From NCBI RefSeq assembly GCF_039537585.1, contig NZ_BAABAU010000003.1, forward strand, positions 124,001 through 188,000: a stretch of DNA of 64,000 bases, read 5' to 3'. The DNA comes from Frondihabitans peucedani (GTDB lineage Bacteria > Actinomycetota > Actinomycetes > Actinomycetales > Microbacteriaceae). The notes under the pieces are model-generated. The model was not told the origin of the DNA. It worked only from the letters and a program-made list of their open reading frames with translations, and did not search any database. Position numbers and translations under genes: made by a program. Shown here in pieces: positions 51,910 through 60,033 of this stretch. Position 1 is the stretch's first letter. Every line of letters starts with the position of its first letter.

Positions 51910-53391
51910 ATGTCGATCAAAGAACCCACCGCCGCCCCCGACGCCGCTCCCCGCGGCGTGGAGGCGAACGGCGTCAACGTCATCGACGAGAGCGAGCGGA
52001 AGGGGTCGCCGAGGCAGCTCTTCTGGCCGTGGTTCGCGGCGAACGTGTCGGTGCTCGGCATCGGCTACGGCGCCTACCTGCTCTTCTTCGGGGTGTCGTT
52101 CTGGCAGGCCGTCGTCGTCGGAGTCCTCGGAATCGTCGTCTCCTTCCTCTTCTGCGGTCTCATCGCCCTCGCCGGCAAGCGGGGCAACGCACCCACGATG
52201 ACGCTCGGTCGCGCGGCGTTCGGCGTGAACGGCAACAAGGTCCCGTCGGTCATCTCCTGGGTCCTCACGGTCGGATGGGAGACCGCCCTGACCTCGCTCG
52301 CGGTCCTCGCCACCGCGACGGTGTTCGAGAGGCTCGGCTTCGGAGGCGGCGTGGTCACGAAGGTCGTCGCGCTCCTCGTCGTCGCCGCCCTGGTCGTCTT
52401 CGGCGGGATCCTCGGCTTCGACTTCCTCATGCGCCTCCAGAAGTGGATCACGATCGCCGGCGGGGTCCTGACCGTCGTCTACATCGCCCTCACGGCCCAC
52501 CGCATCGACTTCGGCGCCGTCTCGGCGCTGCCGCCGGCCGCTCTCCCCGCCGTCATCGGCGGCTTCGTCTTCATGATGACGGGGTTCGGCCTCGGCTGGG
52601 TCAACGCGGCCGCCGACTACTCGAGGTACCTCCCCCGCAGCGCCTCGAGCCGCGGCGTCGTCTGGTGGACCACCTTCGGGGCTGCCGTCGCCCCCGTCAT
52701 CCTGCTGGTCTTCGGGCTCCTCCTGGCCGGCAGCTCGAAGAGCGTCTTCACGGCCATCGCCGCCGACCCGATCGGTGCGCTGGCGAAGCTCGTGCCGACC
52801 TGGTTCCTCATCCCGTTCGCGGTCGTCGCGATCCTGGGCCTGGTCGGAGGCTCGGTCATGAACATCTACTCGTCCGGCTTCTCGCTGCTGAACGCGGGCA
52901 TCCGGATCCCCCGCTACGCCGCCGCCTCGGTGGACGGCGTCGTCATGATCGCGGGCACCGTCTACGTCGCCTTCTTCGCGACCGCCTTCGTCGTCCCGTT
53001 CCAGGGCTTCCTGATCACGCTCGGCGTCCCGATCGCTGCCTGGGCCGGCATCTTCCTCGCCGACCTCCAGCTCCGCAGGAAGGACTACGCGACGGCCGAG
53101 CTCTTCGACCGCAGGGGCCGCTACGGGAACGTCCAGTGGGTCACGATCGGACTGATCGCGCTCGGCACCGCCATCGGCTGGGGTCTCGTCACGAACACCT
53201 ACGCCGACTGGCTCGGCTGGCAGGGCTACTTCTTCGGCGACGCGAAGAGCGCCTTCCGCACGACCTGGAGCGGCGCGAACCTCGGCGTCCTCGCGGCTCT
53301 CGCGATCGGCTACCTGGGCACGCTGCTGTTCATGGGCCCGGTGATCCGCCAGCAGGAGGGCGCGGTCTTCCTCGACCGCGACGTCGCGTGA
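51910..53391 (+). CDS. NCS1 family cytosine/purine permease
   Basis: Na+ or H+ symporter for nucleobases or related compounds, twelve helices. The 493-residue protein has FWPWFAANVSVLGIGYGAYLLFFGVSFWQAVVVG near the start, NAPTMTLGRAAFGVNGNKVPSVISW, GWVNAAADYSRYLPR (conserved NCS1 region) and MNIYSSGFSLLNAGIRIPR. ATG at 51910 after GAGAAGAG. It overlaps the next gene, an isochorismatase-like hydrolase, by 4 nt, so the hydrolase may process what is imported. Confidence 0.9.
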   Translation: MSIKEPTAAPDAAPRGVEANGVNVIDESERKGSPRQLFWPWFAANVSVLGIGYGAYLLFFGVSFWQAVVVGVLGIVVSFLFCGLIALAGKRGNAPTMTLGRAAFGVNGNKVPSVISWVLTVGWETALTSLAVLATATVFERLGFGGGVVTKVVALLVVAALVVFGGILGFDFLMRLQKWITIAGGVLTVVYIALTAHRIDFGAVSALPPAALPAVIGGFVFMMTGFGLGWVNAAADYSRYLPRSASSRGVVWWTTFGAAVAPVILLVFGLLLAGSSKSVFTAIAADPIGALAKLVPTWFLIPFAVVAILGLVGGSVMNIYSSGFSLLNAGIRIPRYAAASVDGVVMIAGTVYVAFFATAFVVPFQGFLITLGVPIAAWAGIFLADLQLRRKDYATAELFDRRGRYGNVQWVTIGLIALGTAIGWGLVTNTYADWLGWQGYFFGDAKSAFRTTWSGANLGVLAALAIGYLGTLLFMGPVIRQQEGAVFLDRDVA

Positions 53392-53948
53392 GCCTCGCCT
53401 TCGACACCAGCCCCTGGCTGATGGTCGTCGACATGCAGCGCGTCTTCGGCGAGCCGGGCAGCGACTGGTTCACCCCGGGCTTCGCCGAGGCGAGCGCAGG
53501 ATCCCTGCGCCTCCGCGAGGCGTTCGGCCCGCGCACCGCGCTCACCCGCTTCGCAGCCCCGGAGGAGCCCCGCGGAGCCTGGGTGCCCTACTACCGCGAC
53601 TGGCCCTTCGCGCTCGTCCCGGAGTCCGACCCGCTCTACGAGCTCATGCCGGAGTTCCCGGTGCAGGATGCCCGGGTCGTCACCCGCACGACGTTCGGCA
53701 AGTGGGACTCGGGCACCGCGGAGGAGCTCGGCGACCCGCTCGACATCGTCCTCTGCGGCGTCTCCACCGACTGCTGCGTCCTGTCGACGGCCCTCGCCGC
53801 CGCCGACGCCGGAGTGCGGGTCCGCGTCGCCGCGGACGCCTGCGCCGGCCTCAGCGAGCTCGACCACCAGCGTGCCCTCGACGTGATGAGCCTCTACGCG
53901 CCGCTCATCGAGATCACCTCGGTGGACGAGATCCTGGACTCGCTCTGA
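53388..53948 (+). CDS. Isochorismatase-like cysteine hydrolase
   Basis: A 186-residue member of the cysteine-hydrolase family that includes nicotinamidase, N-carbamoylsarcosine amidase and RutB. The triad is visible: Asp15 (LMVVDMQRVF), Lys105 (TTFGKWDSG) and Cys129/130 (GVSTDCCVLSTAL). No nicotinamidase DxHxxxH metal site is seen, so amidase or ureidohydrolase activity is more likely. The GTG at 53388 overlaps the permease stop (GTGA), which ties it to uptake of a nucleobase-like compound. Confidence 0.88.
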   Translation: MSLAFDTSPWLMVVDMQRVFGEPGSDWFTPGFAEASAGSLRLREAFGPRTALTRFAAPEEPRGAWVPYYRDWPFALVPESDPLYELMPEFPVQDARVVTRTTFGKWDSGTAEELGDPLDIVLCGVSTDCCVLSTALAAADAGVRVRVAADACAGLSELDHQRALDVMSLYAPLIEITSVDEILDSL

Positions 53949-54041
53949 CGCCTGTGGAGAGCCCGGGCGGACCGGCGCGCCACCGCTAGGGTTGACGAGG
54001 GCCACGAGCCCCACCACATCAACGAAGGATGGAGACGTTCA

Positions 54042-56609
54042 GTGCCAGGAGAGAACCTCACCCGTGTCGAGGCGCAGGAGCGCAAGAGCATTCTCGACGT
54101 CCAGTCGTACGAGGTCGATCTCGACCTGACGCGGGGCGCCGAGGTCTTCGGCAGCACGACCACCGTGACCTTCACCGCGACCGAGGGCGCGTCGACCTTC
54201 ATCGACGCCTTCACCCGCACGGTGCACTCCGTGACGCTCAACGGCGAGTCCCTCGACCCGGCCGCGGTGAGTGACGGCGTCCGCATCCAGCTCGACTCCC
54301 TGGCCGCCTCGAACGTCCTCACCGTCGTCGCCGACGCCGAGTACACCAACACCGGCGAGGGCCTCCACCGCTTCGTCGACCCGGTCGACGACGAGGTCTA
54401 CCTCTACTCGCAGTTCGAGGTGCCCGACAGCCGCCGCGTCTTCGCCGTCTTCGAGCAGCCCGACCTCAAGGCGACGTTCCGCTTCACGATCACCGCTCCC
54501 GCCCGCTGGGAGGTCGTGTCGAACCAGATCACGCCGGAGCCCGTCGTCGACGGCGACGTCGCGACGTGGTCGTTCGAGCCCACCTCCGTCATGTCGAGCT
54601 ACATCACGGCGATCGTCGCCGGCCCCTACGACGTCGTGCGCTCGTCGCTCACGTCGTCCGACGGCCGCGAGATCCCGCTCGGCATCTTCACGCGCAAGTC
54701 GCTCTCCGAGCACATGGACAGCGACTACATCTTCGAGAAGACCCGCCAGGGCTTCGCCTACTACGAGGAGAAGTTCGACTACCCGTACCCCTTCGAGAAG
54801 TACGACCAGCTCTTCGTCCCCGAGTTCAACGCCGGCGCGATGGAGAACGCGGGCGCGGTGACCTTCACCGAGACCTACGTGTTCCGCAGCAAGGTCACCG
54901 ACGCCATCAAGGAGCGCCGGGTCGTCACGATCCTGCACGAGCTCGCCCACATGTGGTTCGGCGACCTCGTGACCATGAAGTGGTGGAACGACCTCTGGCT
55001 GAACGAGTCGTTCGCCGAGTGGGCGTCGACGATCTCGACCGCCGAGGCGACCGAGTGGACGGAGGCCTGGACCACGTTCCAGGCGATGGAGAAGAGCTGG
55101 GCGTACCGGCAAGATCAGCTCCCCTCGACCCACCCGGTCGTGGCGACCATCAACGACCTCGAGGACGTCCAGGTCAACTTCGACGGGATCACCTACGCCA
55201 AGGGCGGATCGGTGCTCAAGCAGCTCGTCGCCTGGGTCGGCATCGACGCGTTCTACGCCGGCGTCGCCGCGTACTTCAAGAAGCACCACCACTCGAACAC
55301 CGAGCTCAGCGACCTCCTCACCGAGCTCGAGACGACCTCCGGCCGCGAGCTCACCAGCTGGTCGAAGCTCTGGCTCGAGACCGCTGGAGTCAACACGCTG
55401 CGCCCCGAAATCGAGACCGACGCGGACGGGATCATCACGTCGTTCGCCGTCGTGCAGACCGCGCCCGCCGACTACCCGACGATCCGCCCGCACCGCCTCG
55501 CCATCGGCCTCTACGAGCTCGAGGTCACCGACCTCGAGGGCGGCGACCCCGCCAGCGCCGAGCTCGTGCGCGTGCACCGCGTCGAGATCGACGTCGACGG
55601 CGAGCGCACCGAGGTCCCGGAGCTCGTCGGTCTGGCGAAGCCCGCCCTCGTGCTGACGAACGACGACGACCTCGCGTACGCCAAGGTCCGGCTCGACGAC
55701 GACTCCCTGGCCACGGCCATCGAGCACCTCTCGAAGATCCAGAACCCGCTGGCCCGCGCGATCGTCTGGGGCTCGGTCTGGGACGCCACGCGCGACGCCG
55801 AGACCCCTGCCTCGAGCTACGTCGACCTGGTTCTGGCCAACATCGCCAGCGAGACCGAGTCGACGACGATCCGCACCACGCTCTCGCAGCTGACGCAGGC
55901 CGCCCGCAGCTACGTGGCGCCCGAGCGACGCGCGGCGACGATCGAGCGCGTCGGCGACGAGCTCTGGGCACTCGCCCAGGCGGCCGAGGCGGGGTCCGAC
56001 GCCCAGTTCCAGTTCGTGAAGTTCTTCGCCAGCATCCCGTCGACCGACGCCCACGCCGAGATCCTGCAGGGTCTCTCCGACGGCAGCGAGAAGCTCGAGG
56101 GGCTCGAGATCGACACCGACCTCCGCTGGGAGCTCCTCGAGGGCCTCGTGCTCGTCGGCAAGGCCGGCGAGACCGAGATCGACCAGGCGCTCGCGGCCGA
56201 CAACACCGCGAACGGCGCCCAGGCTGCCGCTCGTGCTCGCGCCGCCATCCCGACGACCGAGGCGAAGCTCGCCGCGTTCTCGTCGGTCGTCGACTCCGAC
56301 GAGCTGCCGAACGCCATCGTCCGCGCGACGGCGATGGGCTTCCAGCACACGAACGACCCGGCGATCCTCGCCCCGGTCGTCGAGCGCTACTTCTCGTCGC
56401 TCGCCGGCATCTGGGAGTCGCGGAGCTACCACATCGCCGACACGCTCGTCTCGGGTCTGTACCCGGCCGGGCTCGCCGACGAGTCGCTCGCCGCGGCGGC
56501 GACCACGTGGCTCGAGGCCAACCCCGAGACTCCTGCGCTCCGCCGGATCGTCACGGAGAGCCTCGCCGGCACCGATCGCGCGCTGCGGGTCCAGGCGGCC
56601 GACGCCTGA
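54042..56609 (+). CDS. pepN: Aminopeptidase N (M1 family)
   Basis: Cytoplasmic zinc aminopeptidase. The 855-residue protein has GAMEN at 265-269 (EFNAGAMENAGAVTF), zinc motif HELAH at 299-303 with the distal Glu at 322 (WLNESFAEW), and the long helical C-terminal ERAP1-like domain (about 530-850). Length is normal for actinobacterial PepN. GTG start at 54042 with a GGAG about 11 nt upstream; the gap before it holds a TAGGGT -10 candidate (53987-53992). A strong hairpin ends it. Confidence 0.96.
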   Translation: MPGENLTRVEAQERKSILDVQSYEVDLDLTRGAEVFGSTTTVTFTATEGASTFIDAFTRTVHSVTLNGESLDPAAVSDGVRIQLDSLAASNVLTVVADAEYTNTGEGLHRFVDPVDDEVYLYSQFEVPDSRRVFAVFEQPDLKATFRFTITAPARWEVVSNQITPEPVVDGDVATWSFEPTSVMSSYITAIVAGPYDVVRSSLTSSDGREIPLGIFTRKSLSEHMDSDYIFEKTRQGFAYYEEKFDYPYPFEKYDQLFVPEFNAGAMENAGAVTFTETYVFRSKVTDAIKERRVVTILHELAHMWFGDLVTMKWWNDLWLNESFAEWASTISTAEATEWTEAWTTFQAMEKSWAYRQDQLPSTHPVVATINDLEDVQVNFDGITYAKGGSVLKQLVAWVGIDAFYAGVAAYFKKHHHSNTELSDLLTELETTSGRELTSWSKLWLETAGVNTLRPEIETDADGIITSFAVVQTAPADYPTIRPHRLAIGLYELEVTDLEGGDPASAELVRVHRVEIDVDGERTEVPELVGLAKPALVLTNDDDLAYAKVRLDDDSLATAIEHLSKIQNPLARAIVWGSVWDATRDAETPASSYVDLVLANIASETESTTIRTTLSQLTQAARSYVAPERRAATIERVGDELWALAQAAEAGSDAQFQFVKFFASIPSTDAHAEILQGLSDGSEKLEGLEIDTDLRWELLEGLVLVGKAGETEIDQALAADNTANGAQAAARARAAIPTTEAKLAAFSSVVDSDELPNAIVRATAMGFQHTNDPAILAPVVERYFSSLAGIWESRSYHIADTLVSGLYPAGLADESLAAAATTWLEANPETPALRRIVTESLAGTDRALRVQAADA

Positions 56610-56631
56610 TCGTCGGCACTCGCTAGAACAC

Positions 56632-56669
56632 GCGGCGGCGGCCGGGCTCACAGAGCCCGCCGCCGCCGC
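56632..56669 (+). terminator. Terminator of pepN
   Basis: 17-18-nt GC-rich arms (56632-56649, 56653-56669, one bulge) with an ACA loop, then TTCGTC. Located 23 nt after the pepN stop. Confidence 0.75.
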
Positions 56670-56777
56670 TTCGTCGGTCTCGCGCCCCACACCTCCGGTG
56701 CGCCAGCCCAGGTCTGATCGAGGCCACACGGTCTTCATGGCCGCGCCTTCAGAAAGCTCCACGTCGTCGCCCCTACC

Positions 56778-57902
56778 ATGGTCGCGATGATTCTCTCCCT
56801 CCTCGCAGCAGCCACGCCCACCCCCACGACCGGAGCCGTCGCCGAGATCGCGAAGGGCGCCGACGCGTTCTGGAGCATGTGGGGGAAGCCGATCGGGGTG
56901 CTGGCCGTGATCGTCGGGGCGATCCTGCTCCGGGTCGTCATCCACTTCGTGATCCGCCGCGTGGTCGCTCAGATCGTGAACGGCGTCAAGAAGAAGCAGA
57001 ACGTCGAGGACACCCAGGCGCTGAACTCGCCACTCCAGGCCGTGCGGGTCGTGCAGCGCACCCGGACCCTCGGCAGCGTCCTGAACAACGTGTCGTCGGT
57101 GATCATCATCGTGGTCGCGATCGCGGTGATCCTGAGCGTGCTGGACGTCAACACAGTGGGCATCGTGAGCGGTGCGAGCGTCATCGCGGCGGGCCTCGCG
57201 TTCGGCGCGCAGAACATCGTGAAAGACATCCTGAGCGGCATGTTCATCGTCCTCGAAGACCAGCTCGGCGTGGGCGACATCGTCGACGTGCAGCTCGCCA
57301 CCGGAGTCGTCGAGAACGTCGGGATCCGGGTGACCCAGGTCCGCGACGTCAACGGCACCCTGTGGTTCGTCCGGAACGGCGAGATCCTGCGCGTCGGCAA
57401 CATGTCGCAGGGCTGGGCTCGCGCCATCATCGACACCGCGGTGCCCTACGACACCGACATCGACGCCGTCGAGCAGACGATCCTGAAGGTCGCGGAGGGG
57501 CTTCAGCAGCAGCCGCGCTGGCGCACCCGGGTGCTCGAGAAGCCCGAGATCTGGGGCCTGCAGTCGATCTCCGACTCGGCGATGGTGATCCGTCTGGCGG
57601 TCCGCACGCGGTCGTCCGAGAAGGACAACGTGGCGCGGGAGCTGCGGGTCCGGCTGAAGAAGGCCCTCGACGAGACGGGCGTCACGCTCCCGTCGCTGAA
57701 CAGCGTCGTGCTCCAGGGCTTCGACGAGGCCAACTCGATCAAGGGCGCCCGCCCGGTCGAGACGGCGCCCACGCCCGTGCCGAGGGGACGAGGCGCCAAG
57801 GGAGCTCAGCGCCCGAGGATCTCCGTTCCTCCGCCCGGGGCTCCCGGGCCGCAGGCCCCGCGAGGCACCACCCGCGACACCCCGGGGGACGACGAGGCAT
57901 GA
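56778..57902 (+). CDS. MscS-type mechanosensitive channel
   Basis: Small-conductance mechanosensitive channel that relieves turgor. The 374-residue protein has helices at about 33-58 and 96-120 and the pore helix AGLAFGAQNIVKDILSGMFIVLEDQLGVGDIV, the strongest MscS signature. The beta domain (about 150-200) and a C-terminal alpha/beta domain follow, then a Pro/Arg-rich tail of 50 residues. Two N-terminal ATGs are possible (56778, 56787). Its stop overlaps the start of a globin gene (ATGA), an unusual pairing. Confidence 0.92.
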   Translation: MVAMILSLLAAATPTPTTGAVAEIAKGADAFWSMWGKPIGVLAVIVGAILLRVVIHFVIRRVVAQIVNGVKKKQNVEDTQALNSPLQAVRVVQRTRTLGSVLNNVSSVIIIVVAIAVILSVLDVNTVGIVSGASVIAAGLAFGAQNIVKDILSGMFIVLEDQLGVGDIVDVQLATGVVENVGIRVTQVRDVNGTLWFVRNGEILRVGNMSQGWARAIIDTAVPYDTDIDAVEQTILKVAEGLQQQPRWRTRVLEKPEIWGLQSISDSAMVIRLAVRTRSSEKDNVARELRVRLKKALDETGVTLPSLNSVVLQGFDEANSIKGARPVETAPTPVPRGRGAKGAQRPRISVPPPGAPGPQAPRGTTRDTPGDDEA

Positions 57903-58384
57903 CCGACGCGACCGAGGGCGATCCTGCTCCGACTCCTCCCACTCCCCTGGCCGCCCCGTCGATCCAGCCGATCACGGTGCGCCGGGGTCTCGGCGACGAC
58001 GCCGCGCAGGGCAACTTCTGGCGCGAGGTCGGCGGCAGGCCGACCTTCGAGCGCCTGGTGCGCCGGTTCTACGAGGGCGTGCGGCACGACGACGTCCTCT
58101 GGCCGATGTATCCCGAGCACGACCTCGAGGGGGCGATCCAGCGGCTGACCGGGTTCCTCGAGCAGTACTGGGGCGGCCCGACCGACTACAGCGACGAGCG
58201 GGGCCACCCGCGTCTGCGGATGCGTCACCAGCCGTTCAAGGTCAATCCGGCCGCGCGCGACCACTGGCTCGCGCACATGCACGAGGCCGTCGACTCGCTG
58301 GAGCTCTCGCCCCTTCACGAGGCGACCCTCTGGGGCTACCTCGAGCGGGCCGCCCACGCGATGGTGAACACCTTCGACGAGTAG
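57899..58384 (+). CDS. glbO: Truncated haemoglobin, group II (GlbO/trHbO)
   Basis: Haem protein that binds O2 and possibly NO or peroxide. The 161-residue protein has a 35-residue Pro-rich N-terminal extension, then the trHbO pattern: GRPTFERLVRRFYEGVRHDDVLWPMYPE (Tyr71 near CD1), GFLEQYWGGPTDYSDERGHPRLRMRHQPF (proximal His110) and RDHWLAHM with Trp123 (G8). ATG 57899 overlaps the MscS stop by 4 nt. Confidence 0.93.
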   Translation: MTDATEGDPAPTPPTPLAAPSIQPITVRRGLGDDAAQGNFWREVGGRPTFERLVRRFYEGVRHDDVLWPMYPEHDLEGAIQRLTGFLEQYWGGPTDYSDERGHPRLRMRHQPFKVNPAARDHWLAHMHEAVDSLELSPLHEATLWGYLERAAHAMVNTFDE

Positions 58385-58394
58385 CCGGAGGGGC

Positions 58395-59252
58395 TCAGCC
58401 GACGTAGCTGCCCGACTCGAACTCCTCGACGAGCGAGGGCCGCGACGGCGACCAGCCGAGGGCCTCGCGCGCGTGGGCTCCGGTGGCCCGCTGGTCGAGC
58501 AGGAGGGCGTCGGCGAAGGCCTCGCCGAGTCGTCCGCGCGCCGAGTCGGTCGTCTCGGGGACGACCGGCCAGCTGCGTCCGCGCGCGGCGGCCTCGCCGA
58601 GCTCGAGGACCGTCGGGTTCTGGCCCGAGACCCCGAGGTAGTACTCGTCGGCTGCGGCCGCGTCGAGCGCGAGGACGTACAGCTCGGCGAGGTCGTCGAC
58701 GTGGACGGTGGTCCAGTGCTGCGAGCCGTCGCCGACGAGCAGCACCTCTGCCCCGCCGAACAGCGTCGCCGGGATCCCCGAGCCGTTGCCGTAGACGATG
58801 GCGGGCGCGACGACCGTCGTGCGGACGCTGGACTCGCGGAGTCGACGCTCGATGTCGAGGCGCCAGGCGGTGATGGGGAGCGGCTGGAGGGGGCTCTCCT
58901 CGGTGAGGTCGTCGCCGTTCCCGAAGACCCAGACGCCGCCGGAGTGGACGTAGGGGGTGTCGGTGCCGTCGAGCGTGCGGATGACGAGGTCGGCGAGGGC
59001 CGAGTCGACCGCAGCGCTGGTGTCGTCGCCGGGCGATGCCGTGTGGATGACGCCGTCCGCGCCGACGAGCAGCGTCTCGAGGAGCTCGAGGTCGGTGATG
59101 TCGCCGACGACGGGCCGCGCGCCGAGCGCGGAGACCGCCGCGGCCTTCTCGTCGCTGCGGACGAGGGCGGTGACGTCGTGGCCGGTGGCGACGAGGCGTG
59201 TGAGGACGGCGGACCCGATGAGACCGGTGGCACCGGTGAGGAGAATCGACAT
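58395..59252 (-). CDS. NAD(P)-dependent epimerase/dehydratase (SDR) family protein
   Basis: Extended/atypical short-chain dehydrogenase of 285 residues. MSILLTGATGLIGSAVLTRL is the TGxxGxxG cofactor loop. ADGVIHTASPGDD and VHSGGVWVFGN follow, but the usual YxxxK is not obvious, so it may be an atypical SDR. APAIVYGNGSGIP, then TTVHVDDLAELYVLAL, is the standard C-terminal part. ATG 59252 has TAGCGT 7 nt upstream. Substrate unknown. Confidence 0.88.
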   Translation of the reverse strand: MSILLTGATGLIGSAVLTRLVATGHDVTALVRSDEKAAAVSALGARPVVGDITDLELLETLLVGADGVIHTASPGDDTSAAVDSALADLVIRTLDGTDTPYVHSGGVWVFGNGDDLTEESPLQPLPITAWRLDIERRLRESSVRTTVVAPAIVYGNGSGIPATLFGGAEVLLVGDGSQHWTTVHVDDLAELYVLALDAAAADEYYLGVSGQNPTVLELGEAAARGRSWPVVPETTDSARGRLGEAFADALLLDQRATGAHAREALGWSPSRPSLVEEFESGSYVG

Positions 59253-59259
59253 GCTCCGG

Positions 59260-59265
59260 ACGCTA
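59260..59265 (-). promoter_or_regulatory. -10 element for the epimerase-like gene
   Basis: TAGCGT on the minus strand, 7 nt before the ATG at 59252. The gap also contains GGAG, so it is not certain that the mRNA is leaderless. Confidence 0.4.
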
Positions 59266-59334
59266 CCCGGGTGGTCTGACCGGCTGCTCAGCGGCCGGTG
59301 GCGAAGCCGGTCGCGAGACAGGCGGGCGGCGAGG

Positions 59335-60012
59335 CTAGAGCAGCCCGCGCCGCTTCACCAGGACGTGGCCTCGGCTCGTGCTGAGCCTGGTCCACGCTCC
59401 GGCCGTGAACACCCGAGCGGCCTCGTCGGGCGCCAGGAATCCGAGCGTGAGAGCCGCGAACGCCGCACCCGCCGGCACCTGATCGGCGCCCTCGACGGGG
59501 CGCGACCACACCTCGGAGCGGACGCGGTGGACGATCTGCTCGCCGGTCCCCTCGGGGATCACGCGCGCCACCTCGTCGATGCCGCTCTTCGCCGTCGCCT
59601 CGAGCTGAGCGGACTCGACCGAGGTCACGGTCGACCAGCCGCCACGGGGCGGGGAGATCGCAGCCCAGGATGCCGCGACGGTCGCCGGGGGCAGCGGCAC
59701 CGCCACCGGGGAGGTCGGGTCGACGACCTCGTTCTGCAGCCGGGTCAGTCGCTCCTGCATCGCGCGGAGGGCGACGACGCGGTCGAAGGGCGCAGGATCG
59801 GCGTCTGCGGCCAGAGCGTACGTGCGGAGCCCGAGCACCGTGGGGCTCGAATCGAGGAGGCCGGCGGGAGCGAGGACACCGACGTAGGCTGCGAGGACCC
59901 CACCGCCGCCGATGAGGCGGGTCGCCCCGTCGTCGACGGCCGTGGCGCGGGCGAGGAAAGTGTGGAGGTCGTCGAGCGAGAGGGAGTCGGGAAGACGGAG
60001 TTCGGTAGTCAT
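59335..60012 (-). CDS. Hypothetical actinobacterial protein
   Basis: A 225-residue protein, MTTELRLPDSLSLDDLHTFLARATAVDDGATRLIGGGGVLAAYVGVLAPAGLLD..., mostly soluble, with a central RAMQERLTRLQNEV helix and SPPRGGWSTVTSV. It ends RVFTAGAWTRLSTSRGHVLVKRRGLL. I do not recognise a family. Divergent from tesB across 21 bp with overlapping -10 elements, so the two may be balanced against each other. Confidence 0.75.
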   Translation of the reverse strand: MTTELRLPDSLSLDDLHTFLARATAVDDGATRLIGGGGVLAAYVGVLAPAGLLDSSPTVLGLRTYALAADADPAPFDRVVALRAMQERLTRLQNEVVDPTSPVAVPLPPATVAASWAAISPPRGGWSTVTSVESAQLEATAKSGIDEVARVIPEGTGEQIVHRVRSEVWSRPVEGADQVPAGAAFAALTLGFLAPDEAARVFTAGAWTRLSTSRGHVLVKRRGLL

Positions 60013-60033
60013 CGGCCCTCTAAACTACCGCTG
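60013..60033. promoter_or_regulatory. Overlapping divergent -10 elements between hypothetical gene and tesB
   Basis: TAAACT (60021-60026) is the tesB -10, 7 nt before its ATG. On the other strand TAGTTT (60022-60027) lies 9 nt before the ATG at 60012. The two hexamers overlap by five bases. Confidence 0.45.

Noticed and set aside
91-59800. GCAGGATC as a Chi or KOPS-type oriented signal
   Set aside because: Copies are about equal on both strands within one 64-kb stretch, so the strong strand skew expected for Chi or KOPS is not seen here. A weak skew on the replichore scale cannot be excluded.
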